A stretch of 64,000 nucleotides of DNA, taken from contig NZ_OY780933.1 of the NCBI RefSeq assembly GCF_963676065.1, positions 2,264,001-2,328,000 of the forward strand, in the 5' to 3' direction. This DNA comes from Maridesulfovibrio sp. Its GTDB lineage: Bacteria; Desulfobacterota; Desulfovibrionia; Desulfovibrionales; Desulfovibrionaceae. Shown here one piece after another: positions 43,412-51,589 of the stretch. The notes beneath the pieces were generated by a model, which saw only the letters and a program-made list of their open reading frames with translations, ran no database searches and was not told where the DNA came from. Numbering within the stretch: position 1 is the stretch's first letter; every line of letters starts with the position of its first letter. A program made the translations under genes and the position numbers.

Positions 43412-43427
43412 AGCAAAGAGCGTGCCT
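43412..43427 (-). promoter_or_regulatory. Sigma-54 promoter of the AhpD-like gene
   Basis: On the minus strand the sequence is AGGCACG-N4-TTGCT, matching the -24/-12 consensus except the first base. Predicted start is near 43401, about 29 bases before the ATG at 43372. Confidence 0.75.
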
Positions 43428-43501
43428 CATTTACTTTGATCTGAAATGTCCTGAATTCCGTAGAATTAAAGAGCCTGTGCACATAAAAATCACATAAAAA
43501 A

Positions 43502-43536
43502 TGTTCCGGAGGTGAACATTGATCGGAAAATGAACA
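43502..43536. promoter_or_regulatory. Pair of candidate AcoR sites between the AhpD-like and lipB genes
   Basis: An exact TGTTC-N7-GAACA (43502-43518) is followed 18 bp further (centre to centre) by TGATC-N7-GAACA (43520-43536, one mismatch). They are 75 bp from the -24 of the leftward promoter and 122 bp from that of the rightward lipB promoter. Confidence 0.65.
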
Positions 43537-43657
43537 GTACAACATAAGAATTTTACAGCACCAGAACAGTTTGCAGATCTAAAATAACAAGTAGTGAAGC
43601 AGTACAAATCTTATAAATCCTGATTTGGTCATGATTGTTGTCGCAGCAAACGATCAC

Positions 43658-43673
43658 TGGCATATATGTTGCT
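43658..43673 (+). promoter_or_regulatory. Sigma-54 promoter of lipB
   Basis: TGGCATA-N4-TTGCT, -24/-12 spacing correct. The predicted start is at about 43684, directly at the first ATG of lipB. Confidence 0.75.
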
Positions 43674-43684
43674 TTGCTTAAAGT

Positions 43685-44398
43685 ATGTTTAAGGAAGACT
43701 CTCATCAGCAATCAGCACTGCTGCTAAATTTTTCCATCAGCGATTATATGGAAATATTTCAGCTGCAGAAGGACCTCCTTGCTTTGAAAAAGCAGGGACT
43801 TATACCTGATGTTGTTATCATGTTGGAGCATTCGCCATGTTTCACCATTGGCCGCAGCGGCAGCCTTGATCATCTGCTTGTGGATAATCAGGTACTTAGC
43901 CGGCAGAATATCACCGTGCATGACACTTCCAGGGGCGGGGATATAACCTACCACGGTCCCGGCCAGCTTGTGTGTTATCCTATTATATCCCTTGAAGGGG
44001 AGCAGCGCGATTTGCATGCCTATGCCCGGAAGATGGAAGAAGTCATGATTCGGACCTTAAGTACTTTTGATATCAAGGCCGGACGCAAGCAGCAGTTTCC
44101 CGGGGTCTGGGTGGGGGACCGAAAGATAGGAGCCATGGGCATAGCGGTACGCAACTGGATTACAATGCATGGAATTTCACTGAATGTCTGTCCCGACCTG
44201 GAGCACTTTTCTTACATAATTCCATGCGGCATAACATCGTATGGGGTTACCTCAATGAGCGAAGTCATGGGCGAGCCGATCCATGTTGAAAATGTTCGAA
44301 ATGAAATGCGTAAACAGTTCAGCGCAGTTTTTGATATGCCGTTGCAGCCGACAACCTTGAAAAATATTCTCATGGAGAAAAAATATGCAAAAACCTGA
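43685..44398 (+). CDS. lipB: Octanoyl-ACP:protein octanoyltransferase LipB
   Basis: 237 residues. It has the LipB motifs L-E-H-S-P-C-F-T-I-G-R-S-G, R-G-G-D-I-T-Y-H-G-P-G-Q-L-V-C-Y-P and the catalytic region P-C-G-I; the catalytic cysteine and lysine sites (K-I-G-A-M-G-I and P-C-G-I) are in place. It moves octanoyl from ACP to the lipoyl domain of E2. The ATG at 43685 would sit one base after the predicted transcription start, so translation is either leaderless or from a later unusual codon after AAGGAAG (43691-43697). It overlaps lipA by 14 bases. Co-regulation with the aco genes indicates a dedicated lipoylation supply. Confidence 0.9.
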   Translation: MFKEDSHQQSALLLNFSISDYMEIFQLQKDLLALKKQGLIPDVVIMLEHSPCFTIGRSGSLDHLLVDNQVLSRQNITVHDTSRGGDITYHGPGQLVCYPIISLEGEQRDLHAYARKMEEVMIRTLSTFDIKAGRKQQFPGVWVGDRKIGAMGIAVRNWITMHGISLNVCPDLEHFSYIIPCGITSYGVTSMSEVMGEPIHVENVRNEMRKQFSAVFDMPLQPTTLKNILMEKKYAKT

Positions 44399-45263
44399 GT
44401 GGTTGACCATACCCGCACCGGACGCGCAGCATATGAACAGTATCCGGGATCTGCTGGGTAAAGGGGCGCTTCATTCAGTATGTGAAAGTGCGCAGTGCCC
44501 CAATATCGGTGAGTGTTTTGCCAGCAGAACCTGCACATTCATGATTCTGGGTGATATCTGTACCCGTAATTGTGCTTTCTGTGCCGTCACGCACGGAAAG
44601 CCGCTTGCTCCGGACCCCGAAGAACCGGTCAAACTGGCTCTTACGGCAAAACAGCTGGGGCTGAAACATATAGTCATAACATCCGTGACCCGTGACGATC
44701 TCCCGGACGGAGGGGCCGGGCACTTTGCAAGCACAATTGCTGCAATCAGAAAAGAAACCCCCGAATCAACAGTGGAAGTTCTGATACCTGATTTCAAAGG
44801 CGAAGTAGGTCCTTTGCAACAGGTAGTCGATGCTGCCCCGGAAGTGATAAACCATAATGTCGAGACAGTACCCAGACTGTATCCCACAGTAAGGCCGGCG
44901 GCAAAATACAAGCGGTCCCTTGAGTTGCTCAGCAATGTTTCCCGGCTTTCTCCCAAAAATAAAATTAAAACCAAATCAGGGCTTATGCTCGGTCTTGGTG
45001 AACAAAAAGCTGAAGTAGTGGCGGTTATGAAGGATCTGCTTGAGGCAGGGTGCAGTATACTGACTATCGGGCAATATCTTTGTCCGTCTCCGGAGCATCA
45101 TCCGTTGATTGAATATATCCATCCGGACAGATTCGCTGAATATGCGGAAATAGGTACAGCACTTGGTTTCAAACAGGTTGTTTCCGGGCCTTTGGTCCGC
45201 AGTTCTTATCATGCGGAAAAAAGTTTTCGGCAGCTGAATTCCAAATGTTGCGGAAGTCATTAA
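44385..45263 (+). CDS. lipA: Lipoyl synthase LipA
   Basis: 292 residues. A radical SAM cluster motif C-T-R-N-C-A-F-C is near residue 60-67, and the auxiliary cluster ligands are in C-E-S-A-Q-C-P-N-I-G-E-C, the lipoyl synthase signature. The conserved R-S-S-Y at the C-terminus (V-R-S-S-Y-H-A) binds the auxiliary cluster. LipA inserts two sulfur atoms into the octanoyl chain of the lipoyl domain. Its start overlaps the end of lipB by 14 bases. With lipB it makes the acetoin module self-sufficient for lipoylation of AcoC. Confidence 0.95.
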   Translation: MQKPEWLTIPAPDAQHMNSIRDLLGKGALHSVCESAQCPNIGECFASRTCTFMILGDICTRNCAFCAVTHGKPLAPDPEEPVKLALTAKQLGLKHIVITSVTRDDLPDGGAGHFASTIAAIRKETPESTVEVLIPDFKGEVGPLQQVVDAAPEVINHNVETVPRLYPTVRPAAKYKRSLELLSNVSRLSPKNKIKTKSGLMLGLGEQKAEVVAVMKDLLEAGCSILTIGQYLCPSPEHHPLIEYIHPDRFAEYAEIGTALGFKQVVSGPLVRSSYHAEKSFRQLNSKCCGSH

Positions 45264-45386
45264 CAGGTGCTTGCAGCTGATAAAATTTTCGGCCGGGTGG
45301 TTATCCCCAACTAATCAACCATCTGGAATCGGAATGGGCTCCAGTGGAACGCGCTTTTGGTATGAAAGACGGAACCTTCACCTGTT

Positions 45387-46178
45387 TTACAGGTTGTTGG
45401 CCCAAAAGCGAAGTTGCTGTCTTTCCCCTTGAAGAATATATGTTTGTAATCCGCATTTAACATATTTTTCCCGGGCACGTTCCACTGTCAGCCTTAACTG
45501 CATGGGGTCGTTATGTTCATTCGGCATATGATAAACAACCACATTTTGAGGCCTGAATATTTCATTGATGATCCTGCGTCCTTCCCGGTTATGATAAAAT
45601 AGGGGATTTACAAATACGGCTTCCAGCTCGACATCCAGCAACGGCTTTTCATAATACTCGGCCACATGGTCGGCATCTCCTGTAAACAGGATCTTTGTTT
45701 CTCCCATTTCCAGCATAAAACAGTCATTTCGCAGGTCCTGATATTGCGGTCCCATATGGCGCGTACCGATGACTGTCATTTTCAGGTCTTTTTCCAGCTT
45801 AAAAGATTCAAATTCTCCCGGTCCCAAACTTGAAACCCGGTGGCGGATATCGCGCTCCCTAACCTCTGCAAGCAATTCTTTCAGGGGCTTGGAACCGCTG
45901 CTGCCATCCGGCATCAAAATAAATTTTACCGGCCTGTTTTTCAATTGCTCGCAGACAAGGGCGGGCGTGAAATGATCGGGATGCTCGTGGGAAAACAACA
46001 GATAATCAAGCCGCTCGAAAGGGGGCGTTCCCGTCTTCATGAGCTGCAGGTCCATTGGAGAAACCTTGCAAAAGGGATGTCCGCTTTCATAATGTATTCC
46101 ATCGATCAGAATGTTTGTTCCGTTATACCTGACCAGCACTCCGGCGTTGGCTACAAGAGTAACATCGACATAATTCAT
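45387..46178 (-). CDS. Metallo-beta-lactamase-fold hydrolase (UlaG/RomA-like)
   Basis: 263 residues. Metal-binding motif S-H-E-H-P-D-H-F near residue 64-71, the second-shell D-A-D-H and a late H-M-P-N-E-H region fit the MBL fold, in the L-ascorbate-6-phosphate lactonase or PhnP-like branch (L-V-A-N-A-G-V-L-V-R-Y near the start). No signal peptide. The substrate is unknown. It reads leftward, opposite to lipA; no AcoR-like palindrome or sigma-54 promoter is seen in front of it. Confidence 0.85.
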   Translation of the reverse strand: MNYVDVTLVANAGVLVRYNGTNILIDGIHYESGHPFCKVSPMDLQLMKTGTPPFERLDYLLFSHEHPDHFTPALVCEQLKNRPVKFILMPDGSSGSKPLKELLAEVRERDIRHRVSSLGPGEFESFKLEKDLKMTVIGTRHMGPQYQDLRNDCFMLEMGETKILFTGDADHVAEYYEKPLLDVELEAVFVNPLFYHNREGRRIINEIFRPQNVVVYHMPNEHNDPMQLRLTVERAREKYVKCGLQTYILQGERQQLRFWANNL

Positions 46179-46468
46179 TATCTTCTCCTACTGCCAAACA
46201 AAATCGGCATTTTGATATAAGTTCGCCTTATTTAGCGAAAAGCCATGAGAAAAGGGAAGAATCTTGCGACTCTTCCCTTCGGACGTTTTCGGGTGCACAA
46301 TCCCGTTTCCGATAACTGGAAAACCGAAAACGTCTCTTCCTCTGTCAACTGTACAAGGCACCGGCCTTTACACCTCTTATTTCGCTCTGCGCATAATCCC
46401 GAAGGACACGCTGCAGCTCAAAATCATTTTTTACCAGACATTATTATTTGCGGTCCTGCATTCTGCTC
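46179..46468. other. Intergenic region without a supported gene
   Basis: Contains two hairpins: GGGAAGA (46256-46262) with TCTTCCC, and an inverted repeat of GACGTTTTCGG with CCGAAAACGTC further right (46284-46332 region). Open frames here overlap the hairpins and lack ribosome-binding sites. The hairpins could end the bdh transcript coming from the right. Confidence 0.5.
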
Positions 46469-47539
46469 TTAAGGCCTTACTATAATCTTGATATTTTCAT
46501 CTTTATTGTTAATCAGTTCCAGAAATCCTTTTTCAACAATATCTTCCAATTCAATTTTTCCGGTAATCATGGGTTCAGCCTTAAGCTGGCCTGTGGCAAG
46601 CAATGCAGAAACCCCCTTGAAGTCTTCAAGGGTATAGGCCAGAGTTCCGATTACTCGTTTGTCTGTACCGCTCAGGCTGAAAAAATTAAAAGAACTCGGT
46701 TCTTCGAAAATACCGACAATAACGGCTCGCCCGGCATTACGGATTACATCCACTGCGAGCGGTCCGGTAAATTTGTTGCCCACACACTCAAATGAAACGT
46801 CTGCTCCGGAGCCGCCGGTCATGGCTTTGATCTCAGCCACTGCATCGCATTCCGTAGGATTGAGAATTACATCCGCTCCGCACTCTTCTGCCTTGGCGGT
46901 GCGGGCTTTGGACATTTCCAGCATAATAACTTTACCGGCACCGGCGGCTTTCGCTGCCATGAGCGTTCCTAGCCCGATGGTTCCGGCACCGATAATTACA
47001 ACCGTTTCCCCAAGAATGGATCCGGCTTCACGCACAGCTTTGAATCCGGTTGCCAGAGGTTCTATTAATGCTCCCGCTTCCGGGCTAACTCCGGACGGCA
47101 GTTTGTAGCACAGCTCTGCGGGGATATTTACATACTTGGCAAAGGCGCCATCATTGTGCAGGCCGGTAAAGGCGAGTTTCTCGCAGACATTGTAGCGGCC
47201 GGTCCGGCAGGTAATGCATTCTCCGCAATGCTGGCAGGCGTCAGGGGCGACAAAGTCACCGACGCTCACGTTACTGACCCCTTCACCCACTTCTACCACT
47301 GTACCGGTAAACTCATGCCCAAGAATCAGGCTGCCCTGCTTGCCGGTAAGGGGATGCGGCTCTTCAGTCGGGATAAAAATCGGCCCTGCAATATATTCAT
47401 GCAAATCAGATCCGCAGATACCACACCAGTCAACCTTGACTTTTACCCACCCAGCAGAAGGAAAGGGGGGAACAGCGACAGTTTCTACACGTACATCTTC
47501 TTTAGCATGCCAAACAGCAGCTCGCATTGTTTCATTCAT
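46469..47539 (-). CDS. bdhA: Zinc-dependent 2,3-butanediol/acetoin dehydrogenase
   Basis: 356 residues of the medium-chain dehydrogenase family. Catalytic zinc ligands are Cys (W-C-G-I-C-G-S-D) and His-Glu (G-H-E-F) and the structural zinc loop has four cysteines (C-Q-H-C-G-E-C-I-T-C...N-V-C). The NAD-binding motif is V-I-I-G-A-G-T-I-G-L-G. The long insertion before G-H-E-F (P-T-E-E-P-H-P-L-T) is typical of R,R-butanediol dehydrogenases. It would convert 2,3-butanediol to acetoin, feeding the AcoABC complex. A weak -24/-12 element and two TGTYC-type palindromes lie upstream. Confidence 0.88.
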   Translation of the reverse strand: MNETMRAAVWHAKEDVRVETVAVPPFPSAGWVKVKVDWCGICGSDLHEYIAGPIFIPTEEPHPLTGKQGSLILGHEFTGTVVEVGEGVSNVSVGDFVAPDACQHCGECITCRTGRYNVCEKLAFTGLHNDGAFAKYVNIPAELCYKLPSGVSPEAGALIEPLATGFKAVREAGSILGETVVIIGAGTIGLGTLMAAKAAGAGKVIMLEMSKARTAKAEECGADVILNPTECDAVAEIKAMTGGSGADVSFECVGNKFTGPLAVDVIRNAGRAVIVGIFEEPSSFNFFSLSGTDKRVIGTLAYTLEDFKGVSALLATGQLKAEPMITGKIELEDIVEKGFLELINNKDENIKIIVRP

Positions 47540-47617
47540 GGGAACCTCTCTTGAATTATCGTACTATGGAATTTATTGATAACAGCTGATGAGACCACAA
47601 ATAATGAAAACTCAAGT

Positions 47618-47633
47618 AGCATTACGCATGCCA
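47618..47633 (-). promoter_or_regulatory. Possible sigma-54 promoter of the butanediol dehydrogenase gene
   Basis: Minus-strand TGGCATG-N4-ATGCT has a good -24 and a -12 with one mismatch. Predicted start near 47607, about 68 bases before ATG. Confidence 0.4.
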
Positions 47634-47776
47634 CACCGTGCAGATAGATAGAATTGAGATGGTAGAAAAGGTGAGAAAATTAAAATAAAGATATATATCA
47701 GTCTTTACAGTGCCTCAGGAGGGGGGTATGGGCGGTAAATTTTGAGAGTGTATCAATATATAAGACAACAACCCTA

Positions 47777-47822
47777 TGTCCCAAATCAGGACACATCATG
47801 AATTGTGCTCGTTTTTAGAACA
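47777..47822. promoter_or_regulatory. Pair of candidate AcoR sites upstream of the butanediol dehydrogenase gene
   Basis: TGTCC-N7-GGACA (47777-47793, a perfect palindrome with one base changed per arm from the aco site) and TGCTC-N7-GAACA (47806-47822), 29 bp apart, some 145-190 bp upstream of the -24 element. Confidence 0.5.
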
Positions 47823-48028
47823 GGAGCATTCTTAAAAAGTGCTGCGCGCTATGCTTTTATCCGCAAATGCGATTATGGTAATAATGTCAGTATGACTCAG
47901 ACCGGTTTTTCGTTGAACCAGCGGTGAACCGGGATTCGAGAATATTACGCTAGGATTCCGACAAGAGTGTTGACGAGGTGGGTAAAAAGTTGAATAAAAT
48001 CAGCGTTTATTGGCTTGGTTATAGGAAC

Positions 48029-48070
48029 GGCATTCAAGAGGCCGTGGGTTCAATTCTCATCCAGCTCAAC
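48029..48070 (+). repeat. tRNA-Ala 3'-end remnant (att-like copy C)
   Basis: Begins GGCATTCAAGAGGCC, shared with the tRNA and attR, and continues with a T-arm like that of attR (GTGGGTTCAATT), then a one-base insertion before CCAGCTC. It has no 5' half. It marks a possible old junction 13 kb right of attR. Confidence 0.75.
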
Positions 48071-48188
48071 CTGAGATTTCAAGAGGTTATCTAGTATTTT
48101 GGGATTTTATACGGAGAACATATGGGCCTCAATAGGATTGGGTAGAGGCTGTGTTTACAGCCTTTCAGATGGGTAGTATTAAGAAGCA

Positions 48189-48965
48189 ATGAAAAGAAAA
48201 AAGATTCTCATTTTAGGTGGCATGGGAGAAGTCGGACGAATTCTTAGTAATGGATTATGCGATACATATGATGTCATTGTATCAGACATTGCAAGCACAG
48301 GTGCTGATGATCATGGAAGATATATACAAATCGACATTACAGATTTTAGCCAATTAATTGAAAAAGTAACTCCAGACATTGATGTTATTATTAATCTGGC
48401 TGGCCTACCAGAGAAAGATAGTATAATTTCAGAAACTGAAGTAAAGGAGATGAGTGACCTCTATGTCGTAGGTTCATACAATGTATTTCTTTGTGCAAAG
48501 ATGTTAGGAATCCCGAAGGTTGTTTTTGCAAGTACAAACCATGTGAGTGGCTACTACGAAAACAATGGAGATAGTTCACTTGGACGCCTAATCACTTCTT
48601 CTGATTCCCCTGCCCCTGATAGTGCTTATGGAGCCATGAAAAGTTGTGCGGAACAATTTGGTTTTGTGTTTGCTAACGAATGCAATATTAGTATTATTTC
48701 TTTGCGGATAGGTACAGTTCGAAGCAATGAGTTGGAGTTGTTGAAAGATAATGGTAGAGCCCATAAAACCATTCTCAGTGCCGTTGACACGGTTAATCTT
48801 TTCATTTCAGCAATGGAAACTAAAACGAAATATGGCGTCTATTACGGTGTTTCAGATAACCCTGGCAAGCCATGGGATATCGAAAATGCTATTTTAGAAC
48901 TGTCATATAAGCCTACTCAAAATTCGAAAAGCATAGTTAAACAAAAAACTTTACAGGGTAAGTGA
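48189..48965 (+). CDS. NAD-dependent epimerase/dehydratase-like SDR (uronate dehydrogenase-like)
   Basis: 258 residues. Rossmann motif I-L-G-G-M-G-E-V-G-R near the start, N-L-A-G-L-P in the middle, A-S-T-N-H-V-S-G-Y and the catalytic Y-G-A-M-K (Tyr-x3-Lys) at about residue 149-153, which is the extended SDR layout of uronate dehydrogenases (the N-H-V...Y motif). The gene is AT-rich and coupled by TGATG to the next gene. It lies between two att-like remnants, so it may be residual cargo. Confidence 0.8.
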   Translation: MKRKKILILGGMGEVGRILSNGLCDTYDVIVSDIASTGADDHGRYIQIDITDFSQLIEKVTPDIDVIINLAGLPEKDSIISETEVKEMSDLYVVGSYNVFLCAKMLGIPKVVFASTNHVSGYYENNGDSSLGRLITSSDSPAPDSAYGAMKSCAEQFGFVFANECNISIISLRIGTVRSNELELLKDNGRAHKTILSAVDTVNLFISAMETKTKYGVYYGVSDNPGKPWDIENAILELSYKPTQNSKSIVKQKTLQGK

Positions 48966-49411
48966 TGAAAGATTATGTTAGCTATGTAGCTGCAATTTCA
49001 AGTTTTTTGACTATAGTGTCATTCGCGATTATTATCATTCAACATTTGACAAGAAAGCAAGAGATTGCTGCGCTTAAAAGTCAAGTTCAAGAAAATTTCA
49101 ACGCATATTTTTTAATTGCCAGAGCGTGCACAAGAGGCAGAAGCGATAAGCAGAATGTCGTTGATGTGGCTATGACTTGTGAACTTGAATATATACGCGG
49201 TGTTTGTGACACGCAACGAAATGGTATCATAGCATACGGCAGGGAGCATTTATCTTTTGTACCATTCTACGAGCACCCTATGTTTCCTGGAGAAAAACAA
49301 CCTGATGAAGTAATGGCAGGCATGCCGCCGGATCAATTCGAATGTAAGGGTTCGAGCAAAATTAAAGAAAGCAAGCAACCGGCGAGTGATTTGCTTCCTC
49401 CCAAAAAATAA
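48965..49411 (+). CDS. Hypothetical membrane-anchored protein
   Basis: 148 residues, start overlapping the SDR stop (TGATG). One transmembrane helix (residues about 8-28) followed by a charged coiled-coil and a soluble part with the motif C-T-R-G-R-S-D near residue 60; the C-terminus is K/P-rich. I do not recognise it. It is co-transcribed with the SDR gene and part of the same remnant island. Confidence 0.6.
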   Translation: MKDYVSYVAAISSFLTIVSFAIIIIQHLTRKQEIAALKSQVQENFNAYFLIARACTRGRSDKQNVVDVAMTCELEYIRGVCDTQRNGIIAYGREHLSFVPFYEHPMFPGEKQPDEVMAGMPPDQFECKGSSKIKESKQPASDLLPPKK

Positions 49412-49660
49412 AGCTAGTCCCATCGAATGTTAGGTGTGTGGTCCATGAAGGCGGGAGGATATGCCATTAAAGACACGCCCTAAACAGATCATCTTTAAGC
49501 TTAGAAAAGCCGACCTTGCCTTGGCTTAGGAGGCTCGAGAATTGCCATCGCTTAATCGGTTGGAGAACCGCCTACAGCACGAAATCCCCTCTTTTCGGCA
49601 GAAAATGTTATCCACTCCAAGATTTAATTAATGATTTCAGGTGCTACAAGCCACGCGCCA

Positions 49661-49708
49661 TGAATGGAATTCAAGAGGCCGTGGGGTCAATTTCCTCCAG
49701 CTCCACCA
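49661..49708 (+). repeat. tRNA-Ala 3'-end remnant (att-like copy D)
   Basis: Starts TGAATGGAATTCAAGAGGCC (one mismatch to the tRNA core) and ends CAGCTCCACCA, 48 bp. The T-arm again resembles attR rather than the tRNA. No 5' half is present. Confidence 0.85.
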
Positions 49709-49723
49709 TTTTTTTAGTAAATC

Positions 49724-49757
49724 AACCGGTTAGGCGAATAGCTTAATCGGTTTTTTT
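49724..49757 (+). terminator. Terminator after att-like copy D
   Basis: AACCGGTTA pairs with TAATCGGTT (one mismatch), followed by seven T. Like attL and attR, this copy is followed by a terminator within 20 bases. From here to 50224 no gene is supported. Confidence 0.8.
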
Positions 49758-50224
49758 GTGTGGATAACAATTGGATAAAATTTTGAAATTCTGGTTTGTT
49801 CAGTTCCCTTTTCGCTTGGATTTCACAAGCTCATCAGCGGGGTAGCCCCGGAAGGGAGGTGGACTCCCCAAGACCTAAGTCTAAGTTCAGTGTAATTAGC
49901 ATACGACGTGATACTTCTTGTTACCTTCTTTATCATACGCATTCCCTCCCCAGCGTGAGCTGTTACGAAGCTGATTAGTTCCGAGAACGCAAATTGTTCT
50001 ACCAAAGATGTTGGATTAATTGTGTAAAACACTACGGCTGTCATCATCAGTCTCAGGAGGCCACCTCTGAAAGACACTCTTATGAGTGTTTCGACTTTTG
50101 TGTAGTTATAATATTTCATCAAAGTTTTTAAATGTACAGACTTTGAATTGTATCCAAGATTTCGATTCCCTTCAGTTCCGCAAATAATTAATTTTAAACA
50201 TCAGGTAACCGCCAGATTTGCTAC

Positions 50225-50468
50225 AAAAAAGGCTTGGATAGTTATCCAAGCCTTTTAGCGATTTGAAGATCATTGCGTTGTTATAAGTTAATTTATTCGT
50301 TTAGAGACTATAGCTTTCATGCCGAGTAATATTCAATAGTTTCCCGTCCCTATCTTGCTTGGACGCTTACGTCTTCATAGGAACCATATGCCTGCCCAAG
50401 TGGGATGGTCGGATTCTTTTTTCCTGCAAAAGGTTGTTTATTAAAGTGGACAACGAAGTTGTTTTAAC
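50225..50468 (-). ncRNA. Candidate structured non-coding RNA
   Basis: A minus-strand -10 TATAAT (50480-50475) has no clear -35. The transcript would run to a terminator with a perfect 14-bp stem (AAAAGGCTTGGATA / TATCCAAGCCTTTT, 50227-50256) and six U on the minus strand only. Between them the sequence folds into nested helices: GUUCCUAU with AUAGGGAC (50384-50377 with 50353-50346; a G-U pair on this strand is a mismatch on the other), the hairpin GACG-UAAG-CGUC inside it, and ACCAU/AUGGU with CCC/GGG. No reading frame is supported. Alternatively the region is a gene remnant with chance hairpins. Confidence 0.45.
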
Positions 50469-50550
50469 TAGTCTATTATACATAAAATATTGAATTACAA
50501 GCGATTATAAGTCTATCGCTTTGTCCTTCAAAAGAATGATCGGTAAGCAG

Positions 50551-50579
50551 TTGACAATATTAAAAGTGAACTATATATT
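50551..50579 (+). promoter_or_regulatory. Promoter of the TetR gene
   Basis: TTGACA at 50551-50556 and TATATT at 50574-50579 with a 17-base spacer: near consensus. Confidence 0.8.
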
Positions 50580-50596
50580 CATTTTTATAAATGAAT
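50577..50596. promoter_or_regulatory. Probable TetR operator
   Basis: A perfect 8-bp palindrome, ATTCATTT-TTAT-AAATGAAT, overlaps the -10 and start region. It is nested in a wider GTGAA (50566-50570) / TTCAC (50603-50607) pair, so autorepression is likely. Confidence 0.65.
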
Positions 50597-50633
50597 TACA
50601 AATTCACTATTAGAGAGGCAAGGAGGTGAGCCG

Positions 50634-51266
50634 ATGGTTCAAATATTAAAAGAGAGTGTTCGAAACCAGATTGTCGAAGCTGCGGAATCTCAGTTTGCGA
50701 AGATGGGATTCAAAAAGGCCACGGTTGGGTCGATTGCTCAAGAAGCAGATGTCGCAACAGGAACAATATATAAGTATTTTCCAAACAAGAAGGCGTTGTT
50801 TGAGACCGTTGTCTCGGATGAATTTGTTGAAGAATTCCTTCGCCTGACTCAATGCAGAATCAATAAATTCGACACGTCTCAGGGTATTGATTCGAGTCTT
50901 TCCAATATGGAAGGTGACGCTGAAAGCTTACTTCATTTTTGGATTCGTAACCGGCGTAAGGTCATCATTCTTTTGGCTCGATCAGAAGGGACCAAGCATG
51001 AAAGTTTCGGTCGGAAATATGTGCAAGGAATGACGGATCAAGCCGTCGCACAAGCATGTCAGCAATATCCCCAGCTGGAAATTACGGACTTGCTGCGATT
51101 CATGCTTGAAAAGGCTCTCACGGATTCCGTGAGAGGGGTTGTCTTAATCTTGGATCATTTTGAGGACAAAGAGTCTATCTTTGAGGCTTTTGACGCCGGA
51201 ACAACATACCATCTCAGTGGAATGGCTGCACTTGTTGAGTGGGCTTGCAAAAAAAGGGGGTTCTAA
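50634..51266 (+). CDS. TetR family transcriptional regulator
   Basis: 210 residues. The N-terminal helix-turn-helix is typical: I-V-E-A-A-E-S-Q-F-A-K-M-G-F, then T-V-G-S-I-A-Q-E-A-D-V-A-T-G-T-I-Y-K-Y-F-P-N-K. The C-terminal ligand domain is variable; the ligand is unknown. AAGGAGGTGA 6 bases before ATG is a very strong site. It has its own promoter with an overlapping operator and is coupled by TAATG to a small gene. No transporter or enzyme target is next to it. Confidence 0.92.
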   Translation: MVQILKESVRNQIVEAAESQFAKMGFKKATVGSIAQEADVATGTIYKYFPNKKALFETVVSDEFVEEFLRLTQCRINKFDTSQGIDSSLSNMEGDAESLLHFWIRNRRKVIILLARSEGTKHESFGRKYVQGMTDQAVAQACQQYPQLEITDLLRFMLEKALTDSVRGVVLILDHFEDKESIFEAFDAGTTYHLSGMAALVEWACKKRGF

Positions 51267-51589
51267 TGAACGCTTTTGACATTATGGCTGAAGCAAAAAT
51301 GCGTCAGTGGGAGAAGTCAAAAAAAGAAGGAAATGCCAAGCAGAGCACGAGTAAGCAGCTTGTTTCAGTCAGCTCTGGCGATTCTTTGGAGAAGCAGTTA
51401 TTTGCCGACATAAAGCGGTTGATAAAGCGGTCGCATCAGGAAGAACATTGTCTTCGAGAGGCAACATTATTGGAAGCAGAGAAGCTGCAAGTCCAGTTGT
51501 CGACAAGGTTGGAAAGTAGTGGTTGCTACTATCTGGCCAAGTATTTGTTTGATGAGATCAATAAGTTGAGAGTGAATGAGGGAGCATAG
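51266..51589 (+). CDS. Small hypothetical protein coupled to TetR (DUF1992-like N-terminus)
   Basis: 107 residues starting in the TAATG overlap with tetR. The N-terminus N-A-F-D-I-M-A-E-A-K-M-R-Q-W-E-K resembles the start of DUF1992/DnaJ-C28-like proteins, which is weak evidence. The rest is charged and helical (L-E-K-Q-L-F-A-D-I-K-R-L-I-K). It ends inside the 3' part of the convergent pseudogene. No function is assigned. Confidence 0.6.
   Translation: MNAFDIMAEAKMRQWEKSKKEGNAKQSTSKQLVSVSSGDSLEKQLFADIKRLIKRSHQEEHCLREATLLEAEKLQVQLSTRLESSGCYYLAKYLFDEINKLRVNEGA

Noticed and set aside
45387..46260. AcoR site or sigma-54 promoter before the metallo-hydrolase
   Set aside because: No TGTTC-N7-GAACA-like palindrome or -24/-12 pair was found, so it is not placed in the predicted regulon.
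46179..46468. Short plus-strand frames between the hydrolase and bdh genes
   Set aside because: They overlap hairpins and have no start signals.
34813..48028. Acetoin module as plain core genome
   Set aside because: Not excluded, but the flanking tRNA-Ala remnants on both sides make acquired origin more likely; kept as a hypothesis only.
49823..50122. 99-residue minus-strand frame
   Set aside because: No ribosome-binding site and no recognisable motif; likely chance in a junction region.
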